From assembly GCF_014205015.1 (NCBI RefSeq), contig NZ_JACHMO010000001.1, forward strand, positions 5,208,001 to 5,272,000: a stretch of 64,000 bases of DNA. The letters are read 5' to 3'. The notes beneath the pieces were generated by a model that saw only the letters and a list, made by a program, of their open reading frames with translations, did no database searches and was not told the DNA's origin. Positions 26,192-33,872 of this stretch are shown one piece after another. This DNA is from Saccharothrix ecbatanensis. Lineage in GTDB: Bacteria; Actinomycetota; Actinomycetes; Mycobacteriales; Pseudonocardiaceae. The position numbers and the translations under genes were made by a program. Position 1 is the stretch's first letter, and each line of letters starts with the position of its first letter.

Positions 26192-26496
26192 AGTTCCTTA
26201 TTCCCTCTTGCATAGTTGCAATGGGAATGTGCCGGAGCGAGATTATCAATTGAATGATCTCCTCCCATACTTCTCGGGATGATGTGATCCGCAGTATCAG
26301 CGCCGGACAGTCCGCATAAGTGGCATATATCGCTCATGCCTAATACCACTGCCCTATTCTTCTGATACTCGTAACCAAGCCCTCTTTGTGTAGATGATCC
26401 ACGTTGGTGCTCATAGTGTCGTTTGCATTCAGCACAACGACCACGGATTACTATTCTTCTGCAACCCCCCGCACATAATCTCTTGACTGCGATCAC
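26188..26496 (-). CDS. HNH endonuclease (terminase-associated type)
   Basis: The 102-residue protein starts with GTG. It has N-terminal cysteines ('CAGGCRR', 'GRCAECKRHYE'), a second CxxC ('ICHLCG'), and the HNH core 'ADHIIPRSMGGDHSIDNLAP' ending 'HSHCNYARG'. Small HNH proteins near terminase genes nick or cut DNA during packaging in many long-tailed phages. Here it is about 2 kb upstream of the terminase genes on the same strand. Confidence 0.88.
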   Translation of the reverse strand: MIAVKRLCAGGCRRIVIRGRCAECKRHYEHQRGSSTQRGLGYEYQKNRAVVLGMSDICHLCGLSGADTADHIIPRSMGGDHSIDNLAPAHSHCNYARGNKEL

Positions 26497-26497
26497 C

Positions 26498-26623
26498 TTA
26501 CTTCTTCGACTTTCCTATAGATTTGAGACGCTTACCGCATTTAGGGCAATTGCCTTTGTTCTTGCTGCTGTAGCGCTTATAAATGCACTTAAAGCAGACC
26601 AGTATGTAATCACCTGGTGACAT
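26498..26623 (-). CDS. Small zinc-ribbon protein (41 aa)
   Basis: The frame from ATG 26623 encodes 41 residues with 'CFKC' and 'CPKCGKRLK', a classic four-cysteine zinc ribbon. Its stop is 2 nt before the HNH start, and its end supplies the AGG of that start, so the two are co-translated. Probably a nucleic-acid-binding accessory protein. Confidence 0.65.
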   Translation of the reverse strand: MSPGDYILVCFKCIYKRYSSKNKGNCPKCGKRLKSIGKSKK

Positions 26624-26624
26624 G

Positions 26625-26972
26625 TCAAATCTTCTCGATTCTAATAATGAGCCTATCCAGCTCGTCGTCTGTTGTAATCATTTCGATTACCTTCGGAGGA
26701 ACGTTATGTTCCGCCGCAATATGAAATAGTCGCAAGCGATATTCCTTGATTCCGAATACAAGATCGAAATACTTTTCTTTCCATGTATCTGCTTCGTCTT
26801 CAAGCGATTGAACCTTACTTGAAAGCTTGTCGATTAATTGTTGATGTTTGGATACTTGTTCTCTAAGTTCTCTTCTATAGGATCTACCGCCATTACTCCA
26901 GACGGCTATTAATCCTGCTAATCCCCCGCCGGATATAACACCTATGATTGCGAGGATAATTTCTACGCCCAT
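26625..26972 (-). CDS. Membrane-anchored coiled-coil protein (115 aa)
   Basis: Residues 3-25 form one transmembrane helix rich in Gly ('IGVISGGGLAGLIAVW'), followed by a basic patch and a coiled coil of about 45 residues ('QQLIDKLSSKVQSLEDEADTWKEKY'). The pattern resembles small phage proteins near holin genes (DUF2746-like), so a lysis role is possible but not shown. It begins a tight minus-strand cluster with zinc ribbon and HNH genes. Confidence 0.6.
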   Translation of the reverse strand: MGVEIILAIIGVISGGGLAGLIAVWSNGGRSYRRELREQVSKHQQLIDKLSSKVQSLEDEADTWKEKYFDLVFGIKEYRLRLFHIAAEHNVPPKVIEMITTDDELDRLIIRIEKI

Positions 26973-27382
26973 TCATAGGCACATCCTTTCGGTTAATTTG
27001 ACTAACCCTCGGTATGGGGAACCGTTTGCGCCACCGAAAAGGAATTTGAATAAAAAGTGGCAGAAACGAAAGCAAAGGCTCAACCCATACCGAGGGTTAA
27101 TATTGATGGGATCTTTTTGTAATACTTCTGATCCCTCAAATCCAGAAAGCCCGATCGGTAAGGAGAGGAGCGTTAGCTTAAGACTTCTGGATACCGGGGA
27201 ATTATTTTCCCCTCTACTTATTAATAAGAGGGTGCACCCCGTAGAGTGCACCCACCTTTTGAAACTTTCTTCAGATTATTTATTGCTACCCCTCAGAACG
27301 GCCCTGAGAGCTTATTACCTTATTAATGGGGTGGTTGTACCCTAATCCCTATTCATTAAGCCGTAGGGCTGATCTAGACCCC
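26973..27382. other. Non-coding region with multiple strong hairpins
   Basis: No convincing gene lies in these 410 bp. It contains a perfect 16-bp inverted repeat (27003-27018 with 27084-27099, 65 nt apart), a palindrome CTTATTAATAAG (27217-27228), a perfect 8-bp hairpin GGGTGCAC (27230-27237) with GTGCACCC (27246-27253), and smaller hairpins near 27292-27311 and 27360-27372. Possibilities are a structured RNA, serial terminators after the replication gene, or a replication site. Confidence 0.55.
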
Positions 27383-28309
27383 TTACCAGTCAAAGCCTGA
27401 CGGCTCGACCAGTCCAGTTCTCACTAACGCTTGCTCTGCGATTTCATCGGCGGTACCCGTAAAAGCGCCATCTCTTACCGAGGTCATAGCGACGCTCATT
27501 GCATTGACGATTCTTGAATCACTGATTCTTGACTTAGCTGATTCTTCCTTTAAGCGACTGCGGATCTTTGTTCTGATATCCGCATAGTAACCTTCGGACC
27601 CCGGTAGATTCTCTGAACTCACCCCGTTTATTTCACTCACTGACCCTATGTTCTCAGAACACACCCCCTCTTTCTTTGCTGGCACTTTAAGTACTCCATT
27701 AGAATCAAGGATATATGTATCAGTCAAGGAATAAGTAGGGGGTACGCTAGTCGCTCTGCGACTAGCCCCAAACATTTCTTTTCCTTTGGAGTCAAGGAGG
27801 TTCATTGAAATAACAATGCCGCCCGGCTTTGCCGGGCTTACTTCTTTATTCTCTTCTTTGATCATTAGTAGTTCCTTAGTTGTTTGTGTGTTGTCAGAAC
27901 ATACCTCCTGTGTTGTCAGAACATAGGGGGTGTGTTGTGAGGACATACCCCCTATGTCGTCAGAACATAGGGTAGGCATTGCGAGGTCGTAGTATTTACG
28001 ACCGTCTTGCTTATCCTTTGATGAATCGTGAGTCATTAAGCCAAGCTCTTCTAGTAATTGGAAGACCTGACCTACGGTTTTATTCGACATATTGAAGTCT
28101 TTTGCGAGCTTAATTTGAGAGCAGTAAATGCCCTCTCCTGTTGTCCAATCAGCGTACTTTTGTGACAGGTGATAGGCGATAAATCCAAACGAAGTACTCG
28201 CCTTTAATACAACCGGCTTACCGGTGGCAGTGGTTACCTTGACTTCTGTTTGCTCACTAACGTGAGTATCAATTATCAAAAGCCATTCTCTTTTACTGTA
28301 TTCAATCAT
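27383..28309 (-). CDS. Replication-initiator-like winged-helix protein
   Basis: The start at ATG 28309 gives 308 residues. The N-terminal part ('FGFIAYHLSQKYADWTTGEG', 'IKLAKDFNMSNKTVGQVFQL', 'LEELGLMTHDSSKDKQDGRK') is a wHTH typical of phage/plasmid replication organisers. The middle is a low-complexity Ser/Thr/Cys linker in which 'CS(D/E)N' recurs three times, and the C-terminus is helical ('IRTKIRSRLKEESAKSRI'). No helicase or polymerase is encoded, so it would recruit host machinery. A very strong leader hairpin lies upstream. A transcriptional regulator is the main alternative. Confidence 0.65.
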   Translation of the reverse strand: MIEYSKREWLLIIDTHVSEQTEVKVTTATGKPVVLKASTSFGFIAYHLSQKYADWTTGEGIYCSQIKLAKDFNMSNKTVGQVFQLLEELGLMTHDSSKDKQDGRKYYDLAMPTLCSDDIGGMSSQHTPYVLTTQEVCSDNTQTTKELLMIKEENKEVSPAKPGGIVISMNLLDSKGKEMFGASRRATSVPPTYSLTDTYILDSNGVLKVPAKKEGVCSENIGSVSEINGVSSENLPGSEGYYADIRTKIRSRLKEESAKSRISDSRIVNAMSVAMTSVRDGAFTGTADEIAEQALVRTGLVEPSGFDW

Positions 28310-28310
28310 T

Positions 28311-28428
28311 GTGGTTGTCTCTTTCTCGACATATAAAAGACCCCAAGTGCGGACAACCACGAACGCACTTGGGGTCTTCAAGTCTTTATTTGAAGTAAGC
28401 TGAAATGTTCCTTTCGGAGGTGGTTGTC
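28311..28428 (-). promoter_or_regulatory. Leader hairpin with loop complementary to the start region of the replication gene
   Basis: On the minus strand a perfect 15-bp stem (28364-28378 with 28337-28351) encloses a 12-nt loop holding GTGGTTGTC (complement of 28352-28360) and is followed by TTTTATAT. The same loop is complementary to GACAACCAC next to the start codon (28311-28319) and to a second GACAACCAC at 28420-28428. This has the look of an attenuator or loop-to-leader RNA switch. Confidence 0.6.
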
Positions 28429-28961
28429 TTTCGCTTCTACTTCTATTATCCGGATATTCTTCTATTTGTCAAATCGCCGGATGATTATTAGGAACGTTTA
28501 TGGTTGGACTAAAGTCCTCTTTATCCGGGCCTAAAAGGCTTCACCGGTAATTCTCTCTGACCTATCCATTGTATCATTGTTGACCGGGGATACCTAGCCA
28601 CATTCGCCGTATGACCCCCTAGCAGGGCCGTAGAGCCTCCCTGACCCCTCTTGGGTACAGGCATATAGGCAAGGGCTTAAAAGTCCTTCTATGAAGTTTC
28701 CGCAGGTCAAACTATGTTACTTATAGTCGCACGCATAGATACCATGATCATGTCAAGGGCCGTTACCCATACTTGATTAGATGCTCCTTGATTGCATTAG
28801 TGCTGCTCTTTGCATTGCTTATGCCCGGTCAAACCATAGCGTTTATTAATGTAACGGGGTATACAATCACCCCACCCGCTATTTTTAATAACGCAGAATC
28901 GCTATAGGTAACGATGTGATCTCGGTAACACTTTCCTAGAATAGCCCATAATAGCCACATT
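28429..28961. other. Non-coding intergenic region between divergent early operons
   Basis: No gene is supported here. The stretch contains the motif GGTCAAAC(T/C)AT twice (about 28704 and 28828), several GTAAC-like repeats at 28851-28930, and a small hairpin GGGGT/ACCCC near 28856-28873. It is a plausible place for a replication origin and operators, but no clear iteron array is visible. Confidence 0.4.
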
Positions 28962-28993
28962 TTTACACAAACAATGGAAATATATGATATACT
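28962..28993 (+). promoter_or_regulatory. Candidate promoter of the plus-strand early operon
   Basis: TTTACA at 28962-28967 is followed by AT-rich sequence with TATGAT (28983-28988) and TATACT (28988-28993). It lies 44 nt before the HNH gene start, which has AGGAGA upstream. Spacer lengths of 15 or 20 are not ideal. Confidence 0.45.
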
Positions 28994-29036
28994 ATATATA
29001 GATGGTCGGTAAGGACCACAAATAGGAGAAAAACAA

Positions 29037-29720
29037 ATGAGAGAAGTAAGCTATTCATTACTAGCAAAGAAGTACGGGGATTATGACATCCTTTCTGATG
29101 GTCGCATTTACTCTTGGAAAAGACGTAAGTTTCTATCGGATAGAGCCTCAACCACATATCAAGAAGTTTGCTTGATGATTGAAGGCAAACGAGAACAATG
29201 GAAAGTTCATCGATTAGTGACAGCGGCTTTCTACGGACCATTACCCGAGGGGATGCAAACAAGACATCTCAATGGAAACAGTCGGGACAATAGACTTAGT
29301 AACTTGGCTTATGGAACACCAGCAGAAAACATTGCAGACAAAGAACGTCACGGAACAATGTTGAGAGGAACGGATACGCCAATGGCATTATTCAACAAAG
29401 AGCAAGTATTAGAGATCAAAGAGGCCCTATCAAACGGTGTCCACTATACAGAAGTAGCAAAGCAGTACGGCGTAAGCGAATCGGTTGTTTACTGTATCGC
29501 CAGAGGAAAGACCTATAAGAATGTCGGACCATCACTCTTCATTTCATCTCCGGACAGAATGACCAAAGAGCAAGAAGCAAAGCTAGTCGAGTTGGTTTAT
29601 GATGGTAAGACAATCAGTGAGATAGCGGAAGCAATCGGTTATAACGTAGGTGCCGTATCACGCAAGTTCAAGAGACTAAAGGGAAAATCAATCAGAGAGT
29701 TTAGGAAGGTAGCAGCATGA
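29037..29720 (+). CDS. HNH homing-type endonuclease with HTH modules
   Basis: The 227-residue protein has an N-terminal NUMOD4/AP2-like segment ('[18 protein letters not shown]'), an HNH core ('[20 protein letters not shown]', '[20 protein letters not shown]', '[10 protein letters not shown]'), then two HTH units ('[20 protein letters not shown]' and '[20 protein letters not shown]'). This layout is typical of free-standing homing endonucleases in phages. Being first in the early operon could also make it a phage regulator. Its stop overlaps the next ATG. Confidence 0.85.
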   Translation: MREVSYSLLAKKYGDYDILSDGRIYSWKRRKFLSDRASTTYQEVCLMIEGKREQWKVHRLVTAAFYGPLPEGMQTRHLNGNSRDNRLSNLAYGTPAENIADKERHGTMLRGTDTPMALFNKEQVLEIKEALSNGVHYTEVAKQYGVSESVVYCIARGKTYKNVGPSLFISSPDRMTKEQEAKLVELVYDGKTISEIAEAIGYNVGAVSRKFKRLKGKSIREFRKVAA

Positions 29721-29875
29721 GCGAAATAAGGATTACTTCTGTAGCGGCGGAAGATAAAGAGAGAATTGAAAGATGGGCAAGAGCGCAGAACTTGCGATTG
29801 ACAACGGCGGTAAAGAAAGCACTTTTAGATACCGTAGATCAATGGGAAAGGGGAGAGAATGTTGACAATGGCTGA
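29717..29875 (+). CDS. Small ribbon-helix-helix-like protein (52 aa)
   Basis: The short frame begins with a beta-strand-like SEIRITSVA followed by two helices ('[20 protein letters not shown]', '[16 protein letters not shown]'), resembling CopG/Arc-type DNA binders. It overlaps the HNH gene (ATGA) and the next sigma-like gene by 17 nt, so it is co-translated. Family assignment is tentative. Confidence 0.5.
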   Translation: MSEIRITSVAAEDKERIERWARAQNLRLTTAVKKALLDTVDQWERGENVDNG

Positions 29876-30443
29876 TCAGTTCACCTTTGACTTCATGCGA
29901 GCTAGCGCAGATGTCGACAAGATCGCCCGTAAGATTATTATTACATCCGGGTTTGATCCATCTAGATATTTGGAAGACATCGCACAAGATGTGCGACTGT
30001 ATATGTACGAGAGAATAGATAGACTGAAAGAACTAGTAGTATCCAAGAGCTATCAGAATGCGGTTATCAAGCACGCTACATTGAATGCCTTGCTTCCATT
30101 GAAGCGGGAAAGAGAAATGCAAGTAGAGTCAACGTACCCACGTTGGTGGATTAAAGACAACCTGGATGACCTGTTAGACGGATTGTCAACACCGACTTAT
30201 GCGTACGTAGAAGATAAGCTAACAGATGCCAAAGTGAAACAGATAGTAATCAACGGTCATGATGAACAAGACCTAGCAATACAGGTTGATTTCAACCGTG
30301 CCTTTACTTCCTTGACCGATAAGCAACAGGAAGCATTATCAAAGGACAGAGAGACTGCAAGCGATAGATCAGCATTCAGTAAGGCACTAGACAGGCTTCA
30401 CCTGGCAATGAATAAGCCGGGGAAAATCAAGGAGGAACAATGA
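29859..30443 (+). CDS. Sigma-factor-like phage protein
   Basis: The 194-residue protein starts at ATG 29859 behind GGGGAG. Residues 18-55 ('DKIARKIIITSGFDPSRYLE', 'DIAQDVRLYMYERI') resemble sigma region 2 ('dlxQevflkxye'), and residues 145-185 ('FTSLTDKQQEALSKDRETAS', 'DRSAFSKALDRLHLAMN') resemble a reduced region 4. It could redirect host RNA polymerase to late phage promoters. Homology is remote, so this is a hypothesis. Confidence 0.45.
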   Translation: MLTMADQFTFDFMRASADVDKIARKIIITSGFDPSRYLEDIAQDVRLYMYERIDRLKELVVSKSYQNAVIKHATLNALLPLKREREMQVESTYPRWWIKDNLDDLLDGLSTPTYAYVEDKLTDAKVKQIVINGHDEQDLAIQVDFNRAFTSLTDKQQEALSKDRETASDRSAFSKALDRLHLAMNKPGKIKEEQ

Positions 30444-30595
30444 GAATAGTAAGAGAGTACGAACTAGCACACAGGAGAGCACTACGGGCAAAGATGGGTA
30501 TTGACTCCGACCCTTTCGCAAAGATTAAAGAAATGATTGCAAAAGTGGATGAGCTTCTAGACCAGTTTGAATCGGCAGTGAATCACTTAAGATGA
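30440..30595 (+). CDS. Small helical hypothetical protein (51 aa)
   Basis: GGAGGAA precedes ATG 30440, which overlaps the end of the sigma-like gene. The protein is a basic-acidic coiled-coil-like helix pair ('FAKIKEMIAKVDELLDQFES'). Unknown function. Confidence 0.5.
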   Translation: MRIVREYELAHRRALRAKMGIDSDPFAKIKEMIAKVDELLDQFESAVNHLR

Positions 30596-30732
30596 CACGA
30601 ATTACAGATTGGAACCAACGACCGGCAATCGAATTACCCGGATGGTTCAAGCAAGTACAGAAAGATAGCAAGACCATCACAGTATGTGGTGAAACGTTCA
30701 AAACTAAGGAGAATGAAAATGGGCAAGATTGA
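30592..30732 (+). CDS. Small hypothetical protein (46 aa)
   Basis: ATG 30592 overlaps the preceding stop (ATGA). The protein has 'WNQRPAIELPGWFKQVQKDS' and one Cys; no family recognised. It overlaps the next gene's start by 14 nt, in keeping with the tightly coupled operon. Confidence 0.45.
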   Translation: MTRITDWNQRPAIELPGWFKQVQKDSKTITVCGETFKTKENENGQD

Positions 30733-30964
30733 GCAAGTAAGAGCCGAGGTTGATAAAGGTAACCAGGGAAACCTAGACCTTAGCTTAGTCATTAAGTTAA
30801 AAGATGGTGAGCCATGCAGTCACGGATATGCAAGAGGCACCATCAATGGAGTTGATATATCCGATTTAGTGAGAGTGGATGTGAACCGACTTAGTGCAAG
30901 TGACTTACTCGGAGAAGTCCGAATAGTATTCTTCCTTGACTATGGGGACTATGAAAATGAGTGA
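30719..30964 (+). CDS. Hypothetical phage protein (81 aa)
   Basis: The start at ATG 30719 is chosen because AAGGAG is 8 nt upstream. The sequence alternates strands and short helices ('LDLSLVIKLKDGEPCSHGYA', 'VDISDLVRVDVNRLSASDLL'), with an acidic C-terminus (DYGDYENE). Not recognised. Confidence 0.5.
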   Translation: MGKIEQVRAEVDKGNQGNLDLSLVIKLKDGEPCSHGYARGTINGVDISDLVRVDVNRLSASDLLGEVRIVFFLDYGDYENE

Positions 30965-31121
30965 GAATGGATGGAAGGCGGTAGCCGATTTGGTAAACGG
31001 TGGGTTTGCGGTTGGTTTCGAAGTAGATTCAGGCATGAACCCGGTGAATGTAGTTGCATTAGATGACACTACAGTAAGAAGATTCTCAATTGAGATGGAA
31101 GTAGCAGAAGAAAAAGAATAG
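30957..31121 (+). CDS. Small hypothetical protein (54 aa)
   Basis: ATG 30957 lies 9 nt after GGGG and overlaps the previous stop; an alternative ATG is at 30951. The compact sequence ('WKAVADLVNGGFAVGFEVDS') ends acidic. Unknown function. Confidence 0.45.
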   Translation: MSENGWKAVADLVNGGFAVGFEVDSGMNPVNVVALDDTTVRRFSIEMEVAEEKE

Positions 31122-31127
31122 GGAATG

Positions 31128-31145
31128 GGCAGCCTTAGGGCTGCC
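31128..31145 (+). terminator. Hairpin within the early operon
   Basis: GGCAGCC (31128-31134) pairs with GGCTGCC (31139-31145), loop TTAG, just after the 54-residue protein stop. It may be an attenuator in the operon. Confidence 0.5.
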
Positions 31146-31165
31146 TCCCTCTAGGAGAAAGGTAA

Positions 31166-31306
31166 ATGGATGACGTAGACAAGCTAGCGGAGCTAGCCGA
31201 GAAGATGAAAGCAATTGAGCAAGGGCTAGGCAAGAGAGCGACTAGAGAAGAAACTCTAGAGGCATTCATTCAAGCTCTAACCAAAGAAGCTGAAGACGAT
31301 GAATGA
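31166..31306 (+). CDS. Small acidic coiled-coil protein (46 aa)
   Basis: AGGAGAAAGG precedes ATG 31166. The protein is nearly all helix ('DKLAELAEKMKAIEQGLGKR') with an acidic end (EAEDDE). Its last codons overlap the next small gene. Unknown function. Confidence 0.45.
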   Translation: MDDVDKLAELAEKMKAIEQGLGKRATREETLEAFIQALTKEAEDDE

Positions 31307-31463
31307 TTGCCACTGCTGGCACAGCTTATACGGTAATCACCAGTGTAGCGGAGGCTTAGACTTAATAAGCCTGTCCCCCGGAATCACTATTAACGTATGT
31401 CAACAATGCAGAACAAGAATAACACAGCAGAGCGAAACAATGAAGAGGTACCGCTCTCAATAA
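31299..31463 (+). CDS. Small zinc-binding candidate protein (54 aa)
   Basis: The frame from ATG 31299 encodes 'DCHCWHSLYGNHQCSGG' and 'NVCQQCRTR': two clusters of Cys/His typical of a treble-clef or zinc-knuckle fold found in actinophage early genes. It overlaps the preceding gene by 8 nt. Confidence 0.5.
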   Translation: MNDCHCWHSLYGNHQCSGGLDLISLSPGITINVCQQCRTRITQQSETMKRYRSQ

Positions 31464-31516
31464 TGATACAATAAGGGTGGACACCAATAGTGCCCACTCC
31501 CTTTTTGGGAGATATT

Positions 31517-31909
31517 ATGAAGAATAGAAAGGAAAAGAACAAAATGGATGACAAGAAAGCAAAAGATGGGGAGCTTGAAACTCAATCGACACCCTATGAC
31601 CAGTGGGATTATAGGATTGAAACCAGAGGTCTAATCTATAAACAATTCACTATGGGTTACATGCAAGGTCTCGGAGTATTCCCCGCGATATTGATAGACA
31701 ACTACGGCAGTCAAGATGAGTCATATGAAAGACTTCAGGTATGGGTTACAAAGCAAGTAGACGAGACATTGGTAAGTGACTTTCAGGCTATGGCCGATGC
31801 ACTACCCGAGGATTCACCGCGTAAAGCTACATTCGCCTATATAGCAAATATGGTCGCATCGGTTTACGACTCATACGTTAATCCGCCCGACTGGTCAGAC
31901 TTGCCATAA
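31517..31909 (+). CDS. Hypothetical phage protein (130 aa)
   Basis: ATG 31517 (GGGAG upstream) is favoured; ATG 31544 with AAAGGA is an alternative. Basic N-terminal tail (KNRKEKNKMDDKKAK), then 'DYRIETRGLIYKQFTMGYMQ' and an alpha-helical acidic C-terminus. No family recognised. A small hairpin near the start (ACTCCC..GGGAG) may affect translation. Confidence 0.5.
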   Translation: MKNRKEKNKMDDKKAKDGELETQSTPYDQWDYRIETRGLIYKQFTMGYMQGLGVFPAILIDNYGSQDESYERLQVWVTKQVDETLVSDFQAMADALPEDSPRKATFAYIANMVASVYDSYVNPPDWSDLP

Positions 31910-31974
31910 AGTGGACACTTTAGCCAACGTAACGACCATTGCTAGAACAGACCGAACGTGATTGGATGCGCGAC

Positions 31975-32328
31975 ATGAAAAAGAGCCACAAGATAGCAGC
32001 ATGGATCACCGGTGCGATTCTCGTTGCCGTACCTCTCACACTCGGCTTGACCGGCTATGAGCCTGAATTCAGTGCTGACGAAGAGAGAGCTTATGACAGA
32101 GTTGTCAAGCTCTACACCGGGAAAGAAGCTATTAATACTTTTCCTAAGGCAGATGTGGTCAATGATATTAATGAGTTTTGCGGAAATCTCACCAAGCACG
32201 AATACCGGTCGGATGCTGCACAGGCTACCGACTTTGTGACTGATGAGTTGAGCTATGAACTTTCTCTGATCTATGGCGTAGAGGTTATTTGCCCCGATGA
32301 TTGGAGTAAGGCAAAGAAGATGGAATAG
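31975..32328 (+). CDS. DUF732-like secreted protein
   Basis: From ATG 31975 the protein (117 aa) has a signal peptide or anchor ('HKIAAWITGAILVAVPLTLG') and a mature region with two cysteines ('INEFCGNL' and 'VEVICPDDW') spaced as in DUF732, a secreted actinobacterial family. An ATG at 31966 is possible. In a prophage, a secreted protein at the operon end could alter the lysogen surface; that is inference. Confidence 0.6.
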   Translation: MKKSHKIAAWITGAILVAVPLTLGLTGYEPEFSADEERAYDRVVKLYTGKEAINTFPKADVVNDINEFCGNLTKHEYRSDAAQATDFVTDELSYELSLIYGVEVICPDDWSKAKKME

Positions 32329-32337
32329 TGAGGATGG

Positions 32338-32445
32338 ATGGAACCTACAGAAGGGATATGGGTTGACGAGATAGACGCGATACTGTCAAGGATGGTATTC
32401 GATGACAAGACAGCCCGAGATATCAAGACCATATTGCAGCAATAG
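32338..32445 (+). CDS. Very small hypothetical protein (35 aa)
   Basis: GAGG precedes ATG 32338. 'WVDEIDAILSRMVFDDKTAR' is a helical segment. The gene ends 1 nt before a perfect terminator, suggesting it is a real last gene of the operon. Confidence 0.4.
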   Translation: MEPTEGIWVDEIDAILSRMVFDDKTARDIKTILQQ

Positions 32446-32483
32446 AAAACCCCCGTGAGCAGACTTACACTCACGGGGGTTTT
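32446..32483. terminator. Bidirectional intrinsic terminator
   Basis: A perfect 14-bp stem (32446-32459 with 32470-32483), A-run on one side and T-run on the other, separates the plus-strand early operon from the convergent integrase gene. Confidence 0.9.
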
Positions 32484-32503
32484 GCTTAGGCATTACCTAG
32501 TGG

Positions 32504-33859
32504 CTAGTCAGGAAACACAAGCTGATCGGGATGGAACCTAGTTCCCTTTGCCCCCGTAGGCTTGACACCAACCACCGGGAACAAACGCTTGATAGTTGCT
32601 CGCTGCTGGTCAACACTCGCGTTGAAGAAAGCTTGAGCGTCATCTACAGGCAACTTGGCTTGCTTGGCAGAGGTCTTACGCAATGCCTTGATTTTGTTCT
32701 CGGCATCCTGGCGAACGTCAACGAAGTCGGCAAGAGTAATCATCTCTGCCTTCCATGCGTTGCGTGCCTCATCAATCTTGCGTTCTAGCCTTTCAATCTC
32801 CTTTGCATTGTCATCGTCTAGCGGTACGTCCTTGACTGCCGGAAGCATCTTGATTGCTTTGTAGGTCAGGGAGATCATGAATTCGTCAACAGCCTTCATG
32901 TTGCGGACAATCTTTCCACAACCACCACGACTGACATTGCAGTAGTAACTAGGTGCCTTACCCCCTAGTCCCTTACCGCAGAGGTCACAGACAAGAATGC
33001 TGGTAAGCAAGTGCTTACGGGCAGTGTTGCGGGAATACGGTTCATTGTTCTCAACCGCAGTCAGGATCTCGGCGTGCTCTTCGACAGTGAAAATCTTCTC
33101 CCACTTGCCTACTCCGACAACCTCACCTTTGAATGCCCTCAATCCAGCGTGCGTAGGGTTGGTAACCATCTTGATGAGGTTCTGACTTTTCCACGGCTTA
33201 CCCGAGTAGGGCAATCTGCCAGCAGCATTGAACTCTTTGCACAAGGCATAGGCAGATTCACCCGCAATCATTCGCTTGCGTGCCTCTTGCAAGAGCTTCT
33301 TTTCCTCGGGAACCGTAGCCGAGAAGTCATAGACATAACCATAGGTGCGGTTCTTTGAGATCGGGGGTTCCCCCGCTTCCGCACGTTCGAGCTTCTGCCT
33401 TGATACCCGTCTGGCAGTATCGGCAGATGATTTGTTTGCAATGCTTACCAGGATACGGGCAACCATCTTCCCGTTGTCCGTACTCAAGTCGATCTCACCG
33501 GTTACAACAGCATTGGGAATCCCAGTTTCCTCAACAATGTCAATGAGGTTTTCAAGGTCTCGGTTCTGCCTTGCAACACGGTCAAGGTCATAGGCAATGA
33601 TGCCATCAATGACCCCTGACTTTAGATCAGTGAGAAGCTTCTCCCACTCATCGCGCACAACATCTTTCTTGTACGCGGATACATCATTGTCACAGTAGAT
33701 GTGACTAGAGGTTCCCCACCTTTTAAGGTCAGCAACCTTCAAACAGTCTTTCGTTTGCCTATCGACACCCGCAGTCTCATCTACCGTACCAGGTAGAATC
33801 TCCGAGATACGTACATAGACACCCGCATTCTTGGGTATATAGCCCTTTGGGTATCGCAT
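32504..33859 (-). CDS. Large serine integrase
   Basis: The 451-residue protein has the resolvase catalytic domain at residues 10-150: nucleophile Ser19 in 'GVYVRIS', 'DNDVSAYKKD', and 'AYDLDRVARQNRDLENLIDI' with the active-site Arg pair. A Recombinase domain ('KNRTYGYVYD', 'NPTHAGLRAFKG') and a zinc ribbon ('CDLCGKG', 'YYCNVSRGGCG') follow, then a coiled coil near 355-410 typical of integrases that need a directionality factor for excision. It is convergent to the early operon and adjacent to attR, as usual. Confidence 0.95.
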   Translation of the reverse strand: MRYPKGYIPKNAGVYVRISEILPGTVDETAGVDRQTKDCLKVADLKRWGTSSHIYCDNDVSAYKKDVVRDEWEKLLTDLKSGVIDGIIAYDLDRVARQNRDLENLIDIVEETGIPNAVVTGEIDLSTDNGKMVARILVSIANKSSADTARRVSRQKLERAEAGEPPISKNRTYGYVYDFSATVPEEKKLLQEARKRMIAGESAYALCKEFNAAGRLPYSGKPWKSQNLIKMVTNPTHAGLRAFKGEVVGVGKWEKIFTVEEHAEILTAVENNEPYSRNTARKHLLTSILVCDLCGKGLGGKAPSYYCNVSRGGCGKIVRNMKAVDEFMISLTYKAIKMLPAVKDVPLDDDNAKEIERLERKIDEARNAWKAEMITLADFVDVRQDAENKIKALRKTSAKQAKLPVDDAQAFFNASVDQQRATIKRLFPVVGVKPTGAKGTRFHPDQLVFPD

Positions 33860-33872
33860 CTATCTTACCTTT

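Noticed and set aside
26944..27345. 133-codon plus-strand frame in the hairpin-rich prophage region
   Set aside because: No ribosome binding site, overlaps perfect inverted repeats, no protein-like pattern.
28963..29262. 99-codon minus-strand frame opposite the HNH gene
   Set aside because: It opposes a clearly coding HNH gene and its promoter, and has no start signal.
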